Of a stretch of DNA of 64,000 nucleotides, positions 12,134 through 23,278 are shown piece after piece (position 1 is the stretch's first letter; the number at the start of each line of letters is the position of its first letter). The notes beneath the pieces are model-generated. The model had not been told where the DNA came from. It did no database searches and saw only the letters and a list, made by a program, of their open reading frames with translations. The position numbers and the translations under genes were made by a program. The DNA comes from Chinchilla lanigera. Lineage: Eukaryota > Chordata > Mammalia > Rodentia > Chinchillidae. The DNA lies in NCBI RefSeq assembly GCF_000276665.1, contig NW_004955438.1, positions 14,694,576 through 14,758,575 of the forward strand, given 5' to 3'.

Positions 12134-12510
12134 TATGTAGTCATCCCTCTGTCACTGTGACAAAACACATGGGGTAGTTAATTTATCAAGAAAGGCTTTT
12201 AGTTCGGCTCTTGGTCTTATAGGTTCTAATCTGGGGTCAACTGGCTCCACACTTCGAGCCAGTGATAAGGCGGCACGTCATGGCAGAAGCACGTGGTGAG
12301 GCACAACCATTCACCTCACAGCCAGGAAGCAAAAAGAGAAGAGAAGCACTGTGGGTTTCACAGGTCCCCTCAAGGACACAACCCCAGTGACCAAGGGCCC
12401 TCTCACTAGGCCTCACCTCTTACGGTGTCCACACCTCTCAAGAGCACCTCCCTGGGGACTAGGCCTCAGGACATGAACCTCTGAGCACATTCAGGACTCA
12501 AACTGTAGCA
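12134..12510 (-). mobile_element. MST-type MaLR solo LTR, antisense, with near-perfect TSD
   Basis: The element ends in CAAACTGTAGCA and starts TATGTAGTCATCCCTC. Flanks GTTGC (12129-12133) and GTTGG (12511-12515) give a 5-bp duplication with one change. Confidence 0.75.
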
Positions 12511-13941
12511 GTTGGTCTTGAGTTGGAAGTGGGAGTCAACAGTGGCAAGGCTGGGGTCTTTTTCCGAGCCTTGATCGTCGGGCCAGTAGCTGCAGAGTTG
12601 TGGTGCCCTGTGTGGCTGCCGCTGGGACTGCAGGCGGTCCATTTGTCTGTTCAGCTCTTGCAGGTATGTGGCTCACTAACTGTGAGGCTGAGTAGAGCCG
12701 CTGACCTCTCTGGACAGCAGTGTTCTCTCCTTTCAAGTGGTGGGAGGGGTGGGCTCCAGGAGTTTTCATGGGGCAGGGTGAGGATACTCGGCATCAGTGC
12801 AGGGGGAGGTGAGGATACTGGGAACAGCTGAGAAATCACTGCTCCTGTGGACCTCGACGACCCCAAGTCCCCTCCTGGGTGGAGAACTGAGCCACGTAGC
12901 ATCTGGGGCCTGGTCCAGCTGTAAAATTCCATGTGGCTGCTCTTGGAAAGAACAATCCTATTGCTGAGGCTTCTGATCATATTTTTTTTTTTTCAGTGCA
13001 TAATCTCTTTAGGAATGTACTGAAAGATAGGATTTTAGACTCCTTTTCAGGCTGGTTAAGCCCATAATTTAATCTAATTATATTTACTCCTATTTAGGAC
13101 CAGGAGTGTGATGGGGTAAGACAGAGACATGACAACTGTTACCCATGAAAGTTATTAGATTCTTAACAAATTTATTTTAAACCAGAGAATTAAGGGAGGA
13201 AAAAAAAAATCACAATTTTTTGCATTCAGTTTCTGGCATCTGGGTGGTTTCTAAAACACATATGTTATATAAGTTGAAATGATGGAAATTTGAAGCTATT
13301 TAAATGACTCCCCAGCCTTGCAATCTAGTTTTCCTAGCTTCAGAATATACGTCAGGGCTTAGAATGCATGGTTATTTTTAGCCAGGGTAAAAAGCAATTT
13401 GGAGTCAGTTGCTTTTAAAAAAGGTTCGATTCATGGTTTATATTCCCTAAAGAGAATCAACTAACTGAAAGATTTCAGAAAGATCAGCATCTACCAGAAA
13501 GCACATCTCTGTTGAAAATGTTCTGTCCTCAGAGAATCATGGTGCGGTGGTTGAGGGACAGAGATTGGAAAGAGCCAGGGCAGGGCTGCAGGGCCAGACA
13601 TGCAGGGTTTTGGGGGTTTATCTTCTTTATGTATTGACAGGCTGTTTGGATATGGTGTTGAAAACAGACAGAAGCAGATTGCAAAAGGATTTGGGATACC
13701 GGTTAGGAGGTTCATGCAGCAGCCCGGAGAGAGATGCTGCGGGGAGGAGGTGCAGGGTGGGGGATGGAAGCAGCAGCAGCTGTGGACTGGCCAGGCCCCG
13801 TGGAGGGCTGGGTGATGGGGGCGGGTATATCAGTCCATGTTCCCTGTGGGACACAGAAGCATCCTCAGTAATTTACCCAGGAAGAAATTTAATTCAGGGA
13901 ATTGGATGCTTACAAACTTGCAGGAAAGGCTGAAGGAGTAG

Positions 13942-14262
13942 TGCTATGGTCTGAATGTTTGTGCCCCTCCCCAAATTCCTGTGGGGAAACCTAACCCCCA
14001 AGGTGATGGCATTAGGAGGTGGCGCCTCTGGGATGACTAGGCCATGAGGACTCACTCTACCTTTGCAATTGGGATCAGGGCCATTATGAAAGCATTCCCA
14101 AGAGCTGCCTGTTCTCTTCTACCATGAGAGGACACAGAAAGTGGGACCTTGATCTTGGATGTCCCGGCCTCCTGAAGTGTCAGAAATGAGTTTGTGTTGT
14201 TTATAAGCCACCCAGATTAACTTATTTTGTTATAGCAGCCTGAATGGACAGAGACAAGTGGG
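13942..14262 (+). mobile_element. MLT1-type MaLR solo LTR, sense
   Basis: GCTATGGTCTGAATGTTTGT, CCAAGGTGATGGCATTAGG, ACCTTGATCTTGGATGTCCC, TTATAAGCCACCCAG and TTTTGTTATAGCAGCC follow the MLT1A/B plan closely. Confidence 0.8.
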
Positions 14263-15244
14263 AAATGGAATGATCAAATGAGAAGACATCCCACGTAAGA
14301 ATGAGTCAGTGGGTGCCATGGCAAGTAGAGCCTCTCCACAAGACTTTGTGTTCTTGATTCCCCAAGGAAATGGCAGCAAAAAGAATGCGGCACCTCCTTC
14401 CTGCCCTCAAACTCTGTAGGTCAACAGAACCCACTTTATGGTCAGAACCATACCTGCAAGGAAGCCAGGGCTTCTCAGAACGAGAAATAGGGCTCATCAT
14501 ATATGACCAGGCAGGGCCCAGGCTGGCCCTGATTGCCGGTGTCCTCCATGGGAGGATTTACAGAAGATGCTGAGATGGATGTTGAATGCCTCTTGGTCTG
14601 TCCGCCTCTTGCATGTAAGGGAAGAGGAAGTATTGAGGACACCACTGGGATTTTCTTCCCGCTAACCAAGATTGGTGGTGGGTCATTCACAGAGGATGGG
14701 TTTAAGCTGCTTCTAATACAACCAGGGACTGATGTTTAATTGGCTGCTAGGTGTGTTAGGTCTTGAGCTCAGGAAAGAATGAAATATGGGAAAGGTCTGC
14801 AGAGATTGGAAAGTCAGAGCCAGGGAAAATGAGTAGTGGGAGAAGATGGCTGGGGACAAGTCCAGAAAATACCACCATTCAGAGGTTCTCCAAAAAGAGA
14901 GGACCCCTACAGGAGACTGAGTCAAGGAATAAACAGGAGGGGTCAAGAAGCTAAGTGGGAACATTCCAAAGTCAGCTTCCATAACACAGGTGAATGTCTG
15001 AGCATTTAAGGCTGCATATGACATGGCTGCACTGGTAGGACATTTTGGAGAAGACCAGAGGGAGAAGACACTTGTGGGATGGCCAGGGGCTGGGGAGCAG
15101 GGAGGGAGGGATTGACTGAAAAACTCAGCACAAGGGAATTTGGGGGGTGATGGAACTGTTTTGTGTGGTGGCAGGTATATGACCCTATGCATTTTCCAAA
15201 ATCATAGAACCGCACCTCACAAAGACTAAATTTTACTGTGCGTA

Positions 15245-15312
15245 AAGTGGATGGATGCATGGATGGGTGGATGCACGGGTGGATCCATGGATGGATGCAT
15301 GCATGGATAGAT
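15245..15312 (+). repeat. ATGG-type tetranucleotide repeat, imperfect
   Basis: Variants of GGATGGATGCAT repeat about sixteen times, with GGGT and CACG interruptions. Confidence 0.85.
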
Positions 15313-15654
15313 GATAGGTCTATTCATTGCTTCACACACACATTCACTACTATATAGATAAAAAGTTATGAATTCTATCAAGTGTTTCAAAGACACCAAG
15401 GGAGGTGAGTGACAGGTTTCCCTGAATCCATAGTGACTGATGCCTTAGGTCTCTGTGTGAGTGGGTCCTGGGTGATGGGTGAATTTGATCTACAAGAGGC
15501 CATGTACACCAGTCCTCTCCAGAGCACAGTTTCTTGCCATGGACCCTGGAGCTTCCAGGGAAGCAGACCTTGGCCCTGAGAGGCACACCTACCGTGGGTA
15601 AAGGCTCAGCTCAAAACAGCCTGGTATTGAGCCCCCAACTTGGCTTTTTCTCTC

Positions 15655-15775
15655 ATCATCCCAAACTGGCTACATGACTATAGATGAATCCTTTAGCCAC
15701 TCAGCGTCTCTGCTTCTTCATCTACAAAATGGGAATGCTCAGGATTGCCTGGAGACTCAAGGACTCTGAAAAGTT
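15655..15775 (+). repeat. MIR-like fragment
   Basis: TGGCTACATGACTATAGATG with CTTCATCTACAAAATGGGAA resembles MIR sense text. Short and old. Confidence 0.5.
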
Positions 15776-16339
15776 AGTACCACAGCCTTTGCACTTGATG
15801 TGGGCACCGCTGTCTCCGTGGGCTTGCTATATGGCGCCTGCCTCCCCCAGGTCAGTCACTGCTGGCTTGGTCCACCCCTCATCACAGCAAGCTTGTCCAT
15901 CATGGGTTTATCTGTCCATCTGCACCAGGCCAGACAGGCAGACATGACATAAGAACATAGCCACAAGACTCAGCACCTTACTAGTGCCTGTGCATGTAAA
16001 ATGCTCAAGAAACACATATTGATGCTTACTCTTTCAGGACTCAGGTATTTGCGAACGCACCACTTTCTGAACACCTTTGATGCCCTCTGAAAGTCAGGTC
16101 ACCCTCTGAGATGAAACTGCCCTGCCCAAGATGCTCAGGATTCACAGAATCTCATTTGATGGTTCCCAGAGAACCCAGTGTCTGTAGAGTGGGTACCTTG
16201 TAAATGCCAGTTGAATAAATCCATTCATTTTGAGAACTAGCAACAATATAGGCAAAACCGTAAAGCCTCGAAGGGGCAACATTAATTTAGAACATCATCT
16301 GTGTGCCTTTTTGTATATAAACATATCTGCAAATGTCAC

Positions 16340-16512
16340 TGGCCATGGTGTTATATGGCTGTTATCCCAGCATTCTGAGAGGCTGAGGCAAAAAGAACGC
16401 AAGTTTGAGCCTAGCTTGGGCAACTCGATGAGACCCTGTCTCAAAATAAAGAAGGGTTGGGGGGATGGCTCAGTGTGGATGTCCTGGGTTCAGTCCCCGG
16501 TACCACTGCCAC
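16340..16512 (+). repeat. B1-dID SINE
   Basis: TTATCCCAGCATTCTGAGAG and GCTGAGGCAAAAAGAACG are followed by the ID half GGATGGCTCAGTGTGGATG to TTCAGTCCCCGGTACC. Confidence 0.8.
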
Positions 16513-18487
16513 AATACACACAAAAATCTCAAATGTGCCTTGATGACTCTGACATTTTTAAGGTATGAGGGGATTAGAGATGCTTTGACCCCAGGTCCCT
16601 TAAGGATTTTCCTCTGATATTCAGGAGGGCAGCTGGCAGAGAAGACCTCCCTTCAGCACCCCCAGCACCCTACACATGGTCCAGGATGTCCTATGGGAAG
16701 GAGGCAGATGCTGGTGTGTAAGGATACCTGGGCATGTCCAGGACTGAGAGTGATGGAGAGGTCCCTCTGGATACCAGGGCCCAAAGGCAAGAACTTTAAA
16801 GTGGAGGGGGGGGTCGTTCCTCTGCCTCCTTCAGTCCCCTTTCCTTGCCCACCCCAGGATCTGTGGGGTTCTAGAATCATCCTTGCCTCCCTGATCTGAG
16901 CTCCACCTGCAGACAAATCTGTCCCTTCCCTACATCCTAGCCCCAGATTTCTACAGCTTAAAAGCTTAGGCGTGACCTCAGAAGCCATGTGTGTGCCCTG
17001 CTGTTCCTTCCCTCCCCCCTAGGAGGGATTTGGGCAGCAGAGATGTGAGTATCACACCCTTGAGCACAGCCTAGGGCTCCTGATCTCAGCAAGCAGTGGG
17101 AGGACATGCAGTGACACTGCTCCCGCCTGTGGCCTGGGTAACCTATTGCTCTCTCTTATTCTCTGTGTCTTGATTTCCTTTCTCTTCAAAGCCGCTTTTG
17201 TTTTCTCTCCTGCTTTCACACACCATGTCCTCCAGAGCCGTGGGGACAAGATGGGCCTACAAATTGACAGTTCTCTGACTTATCTCACTTAATCCTTACA
17301 ACACCAGGGTCTGCTGTGATCCCCACTCCGAGGCGAGGGAACATCCCTGAGCTGTTAGCAACATGCCAAGGTCACAGAGGTCAAAGGGGCAGAGGCGCCT
17401 CCTGAAACCTCAGTCCGTCTGCTTCCGTGCTGGACATGTGACCTGTCTGCACTTAAAGTTGCTGTTGGTGGTGGCAAGGGTGGAGGGCTAGGATCCCCCC
17501 ACAAACCTTGCCACTTTTTGGAGGATCTTCTCTTAAAGAGGTGGGTGGACTGGTCCCTGTACCAACAACTGGGAAGGCCAAGTGGCCCTCTCCCTGCTGC
17601 AGCTTTTGATGCTTGTGCCAGGATGTGCCACCCACAATGAGAATGCCTGTCATCACAGAGCATTTTTGCAGCTATTGATTGCCACTGCAGAGGCTGACAA
17701 CCAGAGAGGTGAAGTGAGTCAGCCAGACAGGTTCACGGGTAGTTGAGCCAGGACTCCAGTCCACAGCCCAAAGTGATTTTTGGTCCCGGCTTGTATGGCT
17801 GGTGCCCCAAGCTGCTCGGTTCCCTCTCTGAGCCTTGCCCAAAAGCAGAGACACGTATGGCTACAGCTCCTGCCTCGTGGGTTTGGAATGTGCTAGGAAT
17901 ATGGGTGAACACCAAGAGTTGGGGTTCATAAGCAGCCAGGAGCCCTGCAGGTCACCTGCAGTCTTTTCTGGTAAAATCAACACCATGGATGGTGTTTGTT
18001 ATCCTCCGTAGTCTCCTGGCATGCACTCCGAGGTACAGAACAAGGCAGCAGGGCTGACAAAGCAGTCCATTCCTGCTAAGGACACAGCCATTTCTAACCC
18101 ACACACTTGGCCTGCTGAAGGCCAGATGATACATCTTCAGCAGCAGAGAGGCAGTGTGATTGATTCTTATTCTAAAGAATTCACAGGATTGGCTAAATCA
18201 CCAGCTCTCACAACCCTGGTTTGAAGATCAGGAAATGTCTCGAATTCTCACGGCAGAAAGGTCTATTGGTCTGGGCCGAAACATCCCAGACACAGTTCCA
18301 TTTCTCCTGGAAACAAGATCCTGGCAACAGGGATGCCAGGTGGCTCCTTGTATAATTCCCTGCCTATGTGCAGACAAACCTTGAAGCAAAGCATGCCCTT
18401 GAACTGGCAGCAGAAATTCTGTTAAAGAAGTTTGATTTTAAAAAGATAGGTGAAAAAATCTATTTTTCATTAAATGCTTTCTTGTTT

Positions 18488-18632
18488 GTGGTTTTTTGAG
18501 ACAGAGTCTTGCGATATAGTCCAGGCTGGCCTTGAGCTCATTATGTAGTCTAGGCCGGCCTGTGACAATCATCCTGCCTCAGCCTCCTGAGTGCTGAGAT
18601 TACAGGCATGTGCCACCACACCTGGCCTGCTG
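18488..18632 (-). repeat. B1 SINE, antisense
   Basis: TTTTTTGAGACAGAGTCTTG, CCAGGCTGGCCTTGAGCTC, GCCTCAGCCTCCTGAGTGCT and GCCACCACACCTGGC form a full antisense B1. Confidence 0.9.
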
Positions 18633-18944
18633 AAGTACATGATTTCAAAGTGGGAACCTTTTCTGGGTGCCTGGGGAGCTGCTACTTTGTTTCTTCTTGC
18701 AAAACTCTGATGTTAAAGAAAGATATTCCATAGAACAGGGACATCACCATTTTCAGAGCTTAGCATCAAGTTCTGTTTACAGAGAAGGGATTTCTGTGCT
18801 GGACATTTATTTAACAGGGTTTTATCAAATTCCCACTATAAACCTGGTGACATTCCAGGGATAAGACATTTGGCATCTGTAAGAGTGTTCTAATAGGATC
18901 AGATGATCTAGATTGCTACTTTTGTTAGTATTTTACCATTGTTT

Positions 18945-19090
18945 ATTCAATTGATTAAGGTTTATTGAGTACTTACTGTGTGCCAGGCCTGGTTTGGGCA
19001 CTGAGGATTCAATGGTGAACCGAGCAGCATGAATCCCTGCCTTCCAGAAGCTTCCAGTCTCTCTGGTATGATGCAGACCAGTGGGGGTCT
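18945..19090 (+). repeat. Ancient interspersed repeat fragment
   Basis: TATTGAGTACTTACTGTGTG, CCAGGCCTGGTTTGGGCACT and GGATTCAATGGTGAACC resemble a widespread old mammalian repeat. Family not assigned. Confidence 0.4.
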
Positions 19091-19254
19091 GGGAATGACT
19101 TACTGGGACCCGTAGAAATGGCATTCATTCTTGGAAGTGCTTCTCCATCCGTCATCTCAGCAGGTAGGGTAGGTGAGGAAGATTCAGTCCTCCATTACCC
19201 AGGAGCATTCTGAGGCAGACAAGTTGCTCAGAGATGCTAGGAGCTGGAGAGATA

Positions 19255-19920
19255 GTACCCAAACCCTACGTGTTTGATTTGGATTGTTTCCACGTTTTGG
19301 CTACTGTGAGTAACGCAGCTGTGAGCAGTTGTCTTGGTTACTTTTCTCTCATTGCTGGGACAAAATACCTGACGCCCAAAATGAAAGAAGGAAAGGTTTA
19401 TTTCGCTTATAGTTTGTGGAGGTTTCAGTCCAGACTTGGCAGATTACAACCAGAGTGGCACATGGCACAGAGCTACAGCTCAGGGTGGTAGAACACAGCA
19501 AAAGCAGCAACCACGCACCAGGGTGGAATCGGGGAGGAATGGCCTCAAGCACCCTTTTCCTCTCTCTTACATATGCAAACTATCCACCCCAGGGCGGGTG
19601 CAGCTCTCACACCCCTAATCAATCAAACTTTAAAAGCCTGCCCCATGGACGCTTGAGGCTTTGGGGGGACACACAGATTCAAACTGTAACAGCAGTTGTG
19701 CACCGATTTTGTGTGGACATGTGTTTTCACCTACCGAGGATAATGTTTGGAAGTGGAATTGCTGGGTCTTGTGGTAACTCTGTTACTTACTGATGCACCC
19801 CCAAACTGTCCCGTTTCACATTCCCACCACCAGTAGATGAGGATTTCATTGTCTCCACATCTTTGTCGACACTTGTTATTGTCTGTCTTTTGGGTTGTAG
19901 CCATCTTAGTGGGTGTGAAA
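19255..19920 (-). mobile_element. Antisense L1 fragment split by an LTR
   Basis: Left part 19255-19329 (GATTGTTTCCACGTTTTGGC) and right part 19692-19920 (TGTTTGGAAGTGGAATTGCT, TTCACATTCCCACCACCAG, CCATCTTAGTGGGTGTGAA) are continuous antisense L1 3'-region text once the LTR is removed. Confidence 0.7.
19330..19691 (-). mobile_element. MST-type MaLR solo LTR, antisense, with perfect TSD
   Basis: The element runs TGTCTTGGTTAC to AACTGTAACA, flanked by GCAGT at 19325-19329 and 19692-19696. It is closely similar to 9715-10089 over most of its length, with a deletion in the middle, and interrupts an older L1. Confidence 0.9.
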
Positions 19921-19927
19921 AGTTTTA

Positions 19928-20464
19928 CAGTAAGTCCCCAACTTACAGATGTTTGAGTTTCAAATTTTCATGGGTGTATAAGTTTCACATTGTTGTGTTA
20001 CAAACAAATCCAATTTACACATATTCTCCTGGAACGGAACTCATTCGTAAGTCTTGGACATATTGTATACTATTTTCAAAGTACAAAGCTGATCTAACAC
20101 CTGATCAACTCGAAGGTACTAGACTATCTGTATACAATCCAGTAAGTCCCCAATTTACAACCATTCGAGTTGCGAATTTTCAAATACTAATGGACTTCAA
20201 ATTATGAACATTTGTAGGTGCAAATAAATCGCAGAAGTAGCTCATGTGTCTGCTGGACCTTGTCACAGTTGTACTGGTGTATGCTTACTGTGCTTAAAAG
20301 TAAAAAGAGTTTATTGACAGATTTGTGCATGTTTTTGTTTTTTCTATGCATATATTGTATATTTGTATCAAAGATGTATAAGACCCACTTTGTCACTTAT
20401 GAATGAATCTGACTTACGAACATTCTCCCGGAACAGAGCTCATTCATAAGTCAGGGACTTACTC
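19928..20464. mobile_element. Tigger-like (Tc1/mariner-pogo) non-autonomous DNA transposon, internally duplicated
   Basis: The left end CAGTAAGTCCCCAACTTA and the complement of the right end, GAGTAAGTCCCTGACTTA, form terminal inverted repeats, flanked by TA at 19926-19927 and 20465-20466. A second left-end copy starts at 20140 (CAGTAAGTCCCCAATTTA). A second right-end-like segment lies at 20023-20053 and matches 20422-20452 at 27 of 31 positions. No transposase frame is present. Confidence 0.75.
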
Positions 20465-20642
20465 TAACCAGCAACTTTTTCCTGAGAGCACCCATCTACC
20501 CTGACTGAGAAACAGCTGACCCTCTTGTTGCTCAGTCGAGGCTGATGGGCTCTGTCGTTCCTCAGTGGTATCCCAGAGCTCAAGTGAAGTTTGTCCCAGG
20601 ACCTTGACGCCTAACACTCTGCCACCTCTTCTTGTCTTCCAG

Positions 20643-20719
20643 CGATTCACGAGTTCCCCACGGACCTGTTCTCCAATAAGGAGCGGCAGCACGGAGCTGT
20701 CCTGCTGCATATCCTCGGT
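20643..20719 (+). CDS. SLC24A3: SLC24A3 coding exon a (end of extracellular N-terminal segment, start of first conserved helix)
   Basis: The exon has 77 nt. The acceptor is a strong pyrimidine tract ending TTCCAG, and the donor is GGT|GTAAGT. The first two bases complete an Ala codon split with the exon upstream of the window, and the exon ends in phase 0. It encodes A-IHEFPTDLFSNKERQ-HGAVLLHILG (residues 1-26). The charged first part is the end of the extracellular segment that follows the signal peptide in NCKX proteins; HGAVLLHILG begins the first conserved membrane helix. EFPTDLF is typical of NCKX3. A Tigger-like DNA transposon ends about 180 nt upstream. Confidence 0.95.
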
Positions 20720-21254
20720 GTAAGTGTTCCCTGGGGGTGTGACATCATTAAACTTCGTGTTGTGAATACTGTCTGCGTGATGTGGCAGAGCCATGACATG
20801 TCTGAGATTTGTTTAGTCTTTGTAACAGCTCTAGGAGGAGAACAGATACTGAGTGATCTACTTGGTCCATGATGTTCTAAGTATATTAGGTGACTTGTCC
20901 ACGGTCACACAGCTAGTGGTCTGAGAACCCACACAGAATGGGGTTCTTTCCCATGCCTCATTTTCTGCTTTTATTAAATAGGGATGTTCCCAGTGTGTAA
21001 ACAGGAGTGGGTATGCATCAAGTGTATTAGACACCATTCATATGGCATGTGAGTCCTGCATACATACTGACCACCATGATTCCCACAACAACCCCTGAAT
21101 GGTGCCACTTCAGTGTAACTGTAGTTAGAATCTTTGGTGCCCTTCTAAATCTTCCTTCCATAGTCAGATAGACCCTGAACACATGTGGTAGAGTTCAAGT
21201 AGCTCTTCAAATAAAGGTATTCTAGCTGAACCTCAATTATAGGTCTCCTGTCTG

Positions 21255-21475
21255 TGTCAGGGTAGACAAACTCTAGCTCAGATCTTCCACCCTGCCTGTT
21301 TTTATAAATAAAGTTTTATTGGAACACAACCCCTCCCAGTCATGGCTGTGCTAGCCATGGTGGCTTTTGAGCTTCAGTGGCAGGGCAGAACATTTTTATC
21401 AGAGACTCCATAATGCACAAAGCCAAAGGTATTTACTTTCCGTCCTTTGTGGGAACTATCACTGGACTCTACTGA
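21255..21475 (-). mobile_element. hAT-like element fragment, antisense
   Basis: GGGTAGACAAACTCTAGC, AAATAAAGTTTTATTGGAAC and CAAAGCCAAAGGTATTTACT match the widespread AGGGCCAGATAGTAAATATT-type hAT element (MER58-like by memory). Confidence 0.65.
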
Positions 21476-21934
21476 ACGGTGTGAGGAAACATCTGACCCA
21501 GACTGATTTTTCTACTTTGGATCAACCACAGCACGCTTGCCAACCACCTAGCGCTCTCTGCTTATATATTTAAACCCAACCAAGTATTAGTGTTTTTAAA
21601 GAGATAATTAAGAAAATGGAATCTGGAATTCTCACACAGAGAGCAACAATCAGAGAATAATGGATGTGTGAATTTTTAACTAACAGAACAGACCATCAGT
21701 TAAAATGAGCGGTTAGAATGAGGGTTGCAGGTATACTTTAAACAACAGGCCTGTTGTTTTCTTTAATGAAGTTATCATGTTCCCACAGTCTCTGGCTTTG
21801 CACTCCTTCCCTTTTCACTAAGGGAAGTCTGACTCATCGGTCGCATAGTCCTTTGGCTCTGACTCCTGAAAGTCTTGGTATGACTGTGACAAAATTCTTG
21901 TCAACTATCTCAGTGATTTTACAGAAACCCTTTA

Positions 21935-22125
21935 GAGCAGGGGTTACCAGATATGGCTAGAGGGCCAAATCCAGCTTACTTCCTGGATTTATCAATAAAG
22001 TTTTATTAAAGCACAGCCACACCCATACTAGGGATCCTCAGATCCACATGAGCAAAGTAGTTGCAACAAAGACTGTTTTGCCCACAAAGTCTTCCGTTCT
22101 GGCCCTTCATAGAGAAAGTTTCCCT
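21935..22125 (-). mobile_element. hAT-like element, second copy, antisense
   Basis: CAGGGGTTACCAGATATGGC, CAATAAAGTTTTATTAAAGC, GCCCACAAAGTC and GAGAAAGTTTCCCTC follow the same plan as 21255-21475, in the same orientation. Confidence 0.65.
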
Positions 22126-22609
22126 CTTTAGCTGGTGGGACGACTGCAGCATAGCAGCCATTTTGTCTGCAGGACTGAGAAGTTTTTTATACTTTGCCTG
22201 GGAATTGGTGTTGTGGGTGTGAATCCAAGTCAGCCTCCTGAGACCTGGGGAAAGTTCTGTCGCAGTCACTCACCCTCCTTACTCTCATCCTCGCTGTTTG
22301 TTTTGTTTTTGCTCCAGCCCAAAAGATAATGAGTCAAATCCAGGGACAGCCATGCTCGGACCCTAGGAGAGGCCTGCCTCAGGTGCCTTGGCCATAGTTA
22401 GTGCATCTTCTATTTCACTCCATCTCAGTTCATCATTCGTGAAATTGTTTAGTATCAGTGTTTTGGCCTGGCCTTTGTTTTTGCCAACAGGCCATGGATG
22501 CCCTTGTTCAGAGTAAAACCCGTCTCCTAGTCTTTGCCCCTCCCCCAGTCTCACATTCTCCATTCTCCACCTCGCTACTCTCTTCCATCTGTACCCGTGA
22601 TCCTGTTGC

Positions 22610-22800
22610 TCCTCAGAGGCATCAGGCACACACACTTGCCTCAGGGTCTTTGCACTTGCTGTCTCTGGACTGTTATAGATTCATCATTTTCTGGTTTGTG
22701 TTTGTCCCTCACTAAGGTAAGTCACAAGAGACAGAGGCTTTTCCTGGCATCCTCAGCACTGTCACCCTGCTGCCTACAATAGGCGCTGTCACTTTATGCC
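22610..22800 (+). repeat. L2-like fragment
   Basis: GGTCTTTGCACTTGCTGTCT with later ACAGAGGCTTTTCCTGG and TACAATAGGCGCTGTCACTT resembles the L2 3' end. Confidence 0.5.
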
Positions 22801-23203
22801 TGGCACAAAAGAAGAGCTCACTAGAGCTGGGCTGGGTATCTGGAGAGATGGACAGGACAGGCAGAGCTTGCAGCTAGAAAGCCCTCCAAGGGCTGCAGGA
22901 GCTGTGTGCCAGGGACCTGAAGCAGAGACCAAAGTTACATTTCTTACTCGGTCTCAGCACCACAGAGGGAGATTCACAAGCTCATGCGGCCTGCGTTGTA
23001 ACCCCCACTGCTGCTCAGCGCGCTACTTCTCCCCTCTGGGCCTCAGCTTCCCCATCTGGCAGTGCAGAGATATCGAGCAGATCTCTGTGGTGGAGGCTTC
23101 CCTGTCCCCTGGCGTCTGTCCAGGCGGCGTGGCTTGGGTGACATGTCCCCTCGGCATGTGACAGGGCCCACACTGACCCCCATCTGTGTCCGTTCCTTCG
23201 CAG

Positions 23204-23278
23204 GCTCTCTACATGTTCTACGCCTTGGCCATAGTGTGTGACGACTTCTTTGTTCCATCGCTAGAGAAGATCTGTGAG
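23204..23278 (+). CDS. SLC24A3: SLC24A3 coding exon b (first conserved transmembrane helix)
   Basis: The exon is 75 nt with phase 0 at both ends. The acceptor is CTTCGCAG and the donor GAG|GTAGGT. It encodes ALYMFYALAIVCDDFFVPSL and EKICE (residues 27-51). This is the conserved hydrophobic helix followed by a cytosolic turn leading into the alpha-1 repeat. The VCDDFFVPSLEKICE stretch is near-invariant among NCKX2, 3 and 4, so this exon alone shows the family and not the paralogue. The exon is symmetric, so skipping it would keep the frame but remove a helix. Confidence 0.96.

Larger units (their letters stand above)
1..20642 (+). other. SLC24A3: 3' part of an upstream SLC24A3 intron
   Basis: No coding exon is visible here. 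The interval holds gap 1, about seven SINEs, seven MST-type MaLR LTRs (six antisense, one sense), three sense and one antisense MLT1-like LTRs, L1 fragments and a Tigger-like element, each listed separately. Stretches where I see nothing assignable: 1-450, 660-1707, 2417-3500, 5300-5900, 6320-6980, 7450-8500, 12520-13930, 14270-15240, 16520-18480. Within these are a poly-T run near 3462-3484 and an 11-base C run at 3776-3786. Open frames here lack any recognisable protein family. Being an intron is inferred from the phase-1 acceptor of exon a. Confidence 0.8.
20720..23203 (+). other. SLC24A3: Intron a-b
   Basis: The intron is 2.48 kb, GTAAGT to GCAG. It contains two antisense hAT-like fragments (about 21255 and 21935), a MIR-like piece near 20865-20920 (GGTGACTTG...GGTCACACAGCTAG) and an L2-like stretch near 22610-22800. 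Nothing coding is seen. Confidence 0.85.

Noticed and set aside
9386..12510. Closely spaced direct and inverted repeats as a CRISPR-like array
   Set aside because: Units are 320-380 bp LTRs with 5-bp target duplications, not short repeats with spacers.
14713..15192. 159-codon minus-strand frame
   Set aside because: No family resemblance and no promoter or splice context; pyrimidine-rich composition accounts for it.
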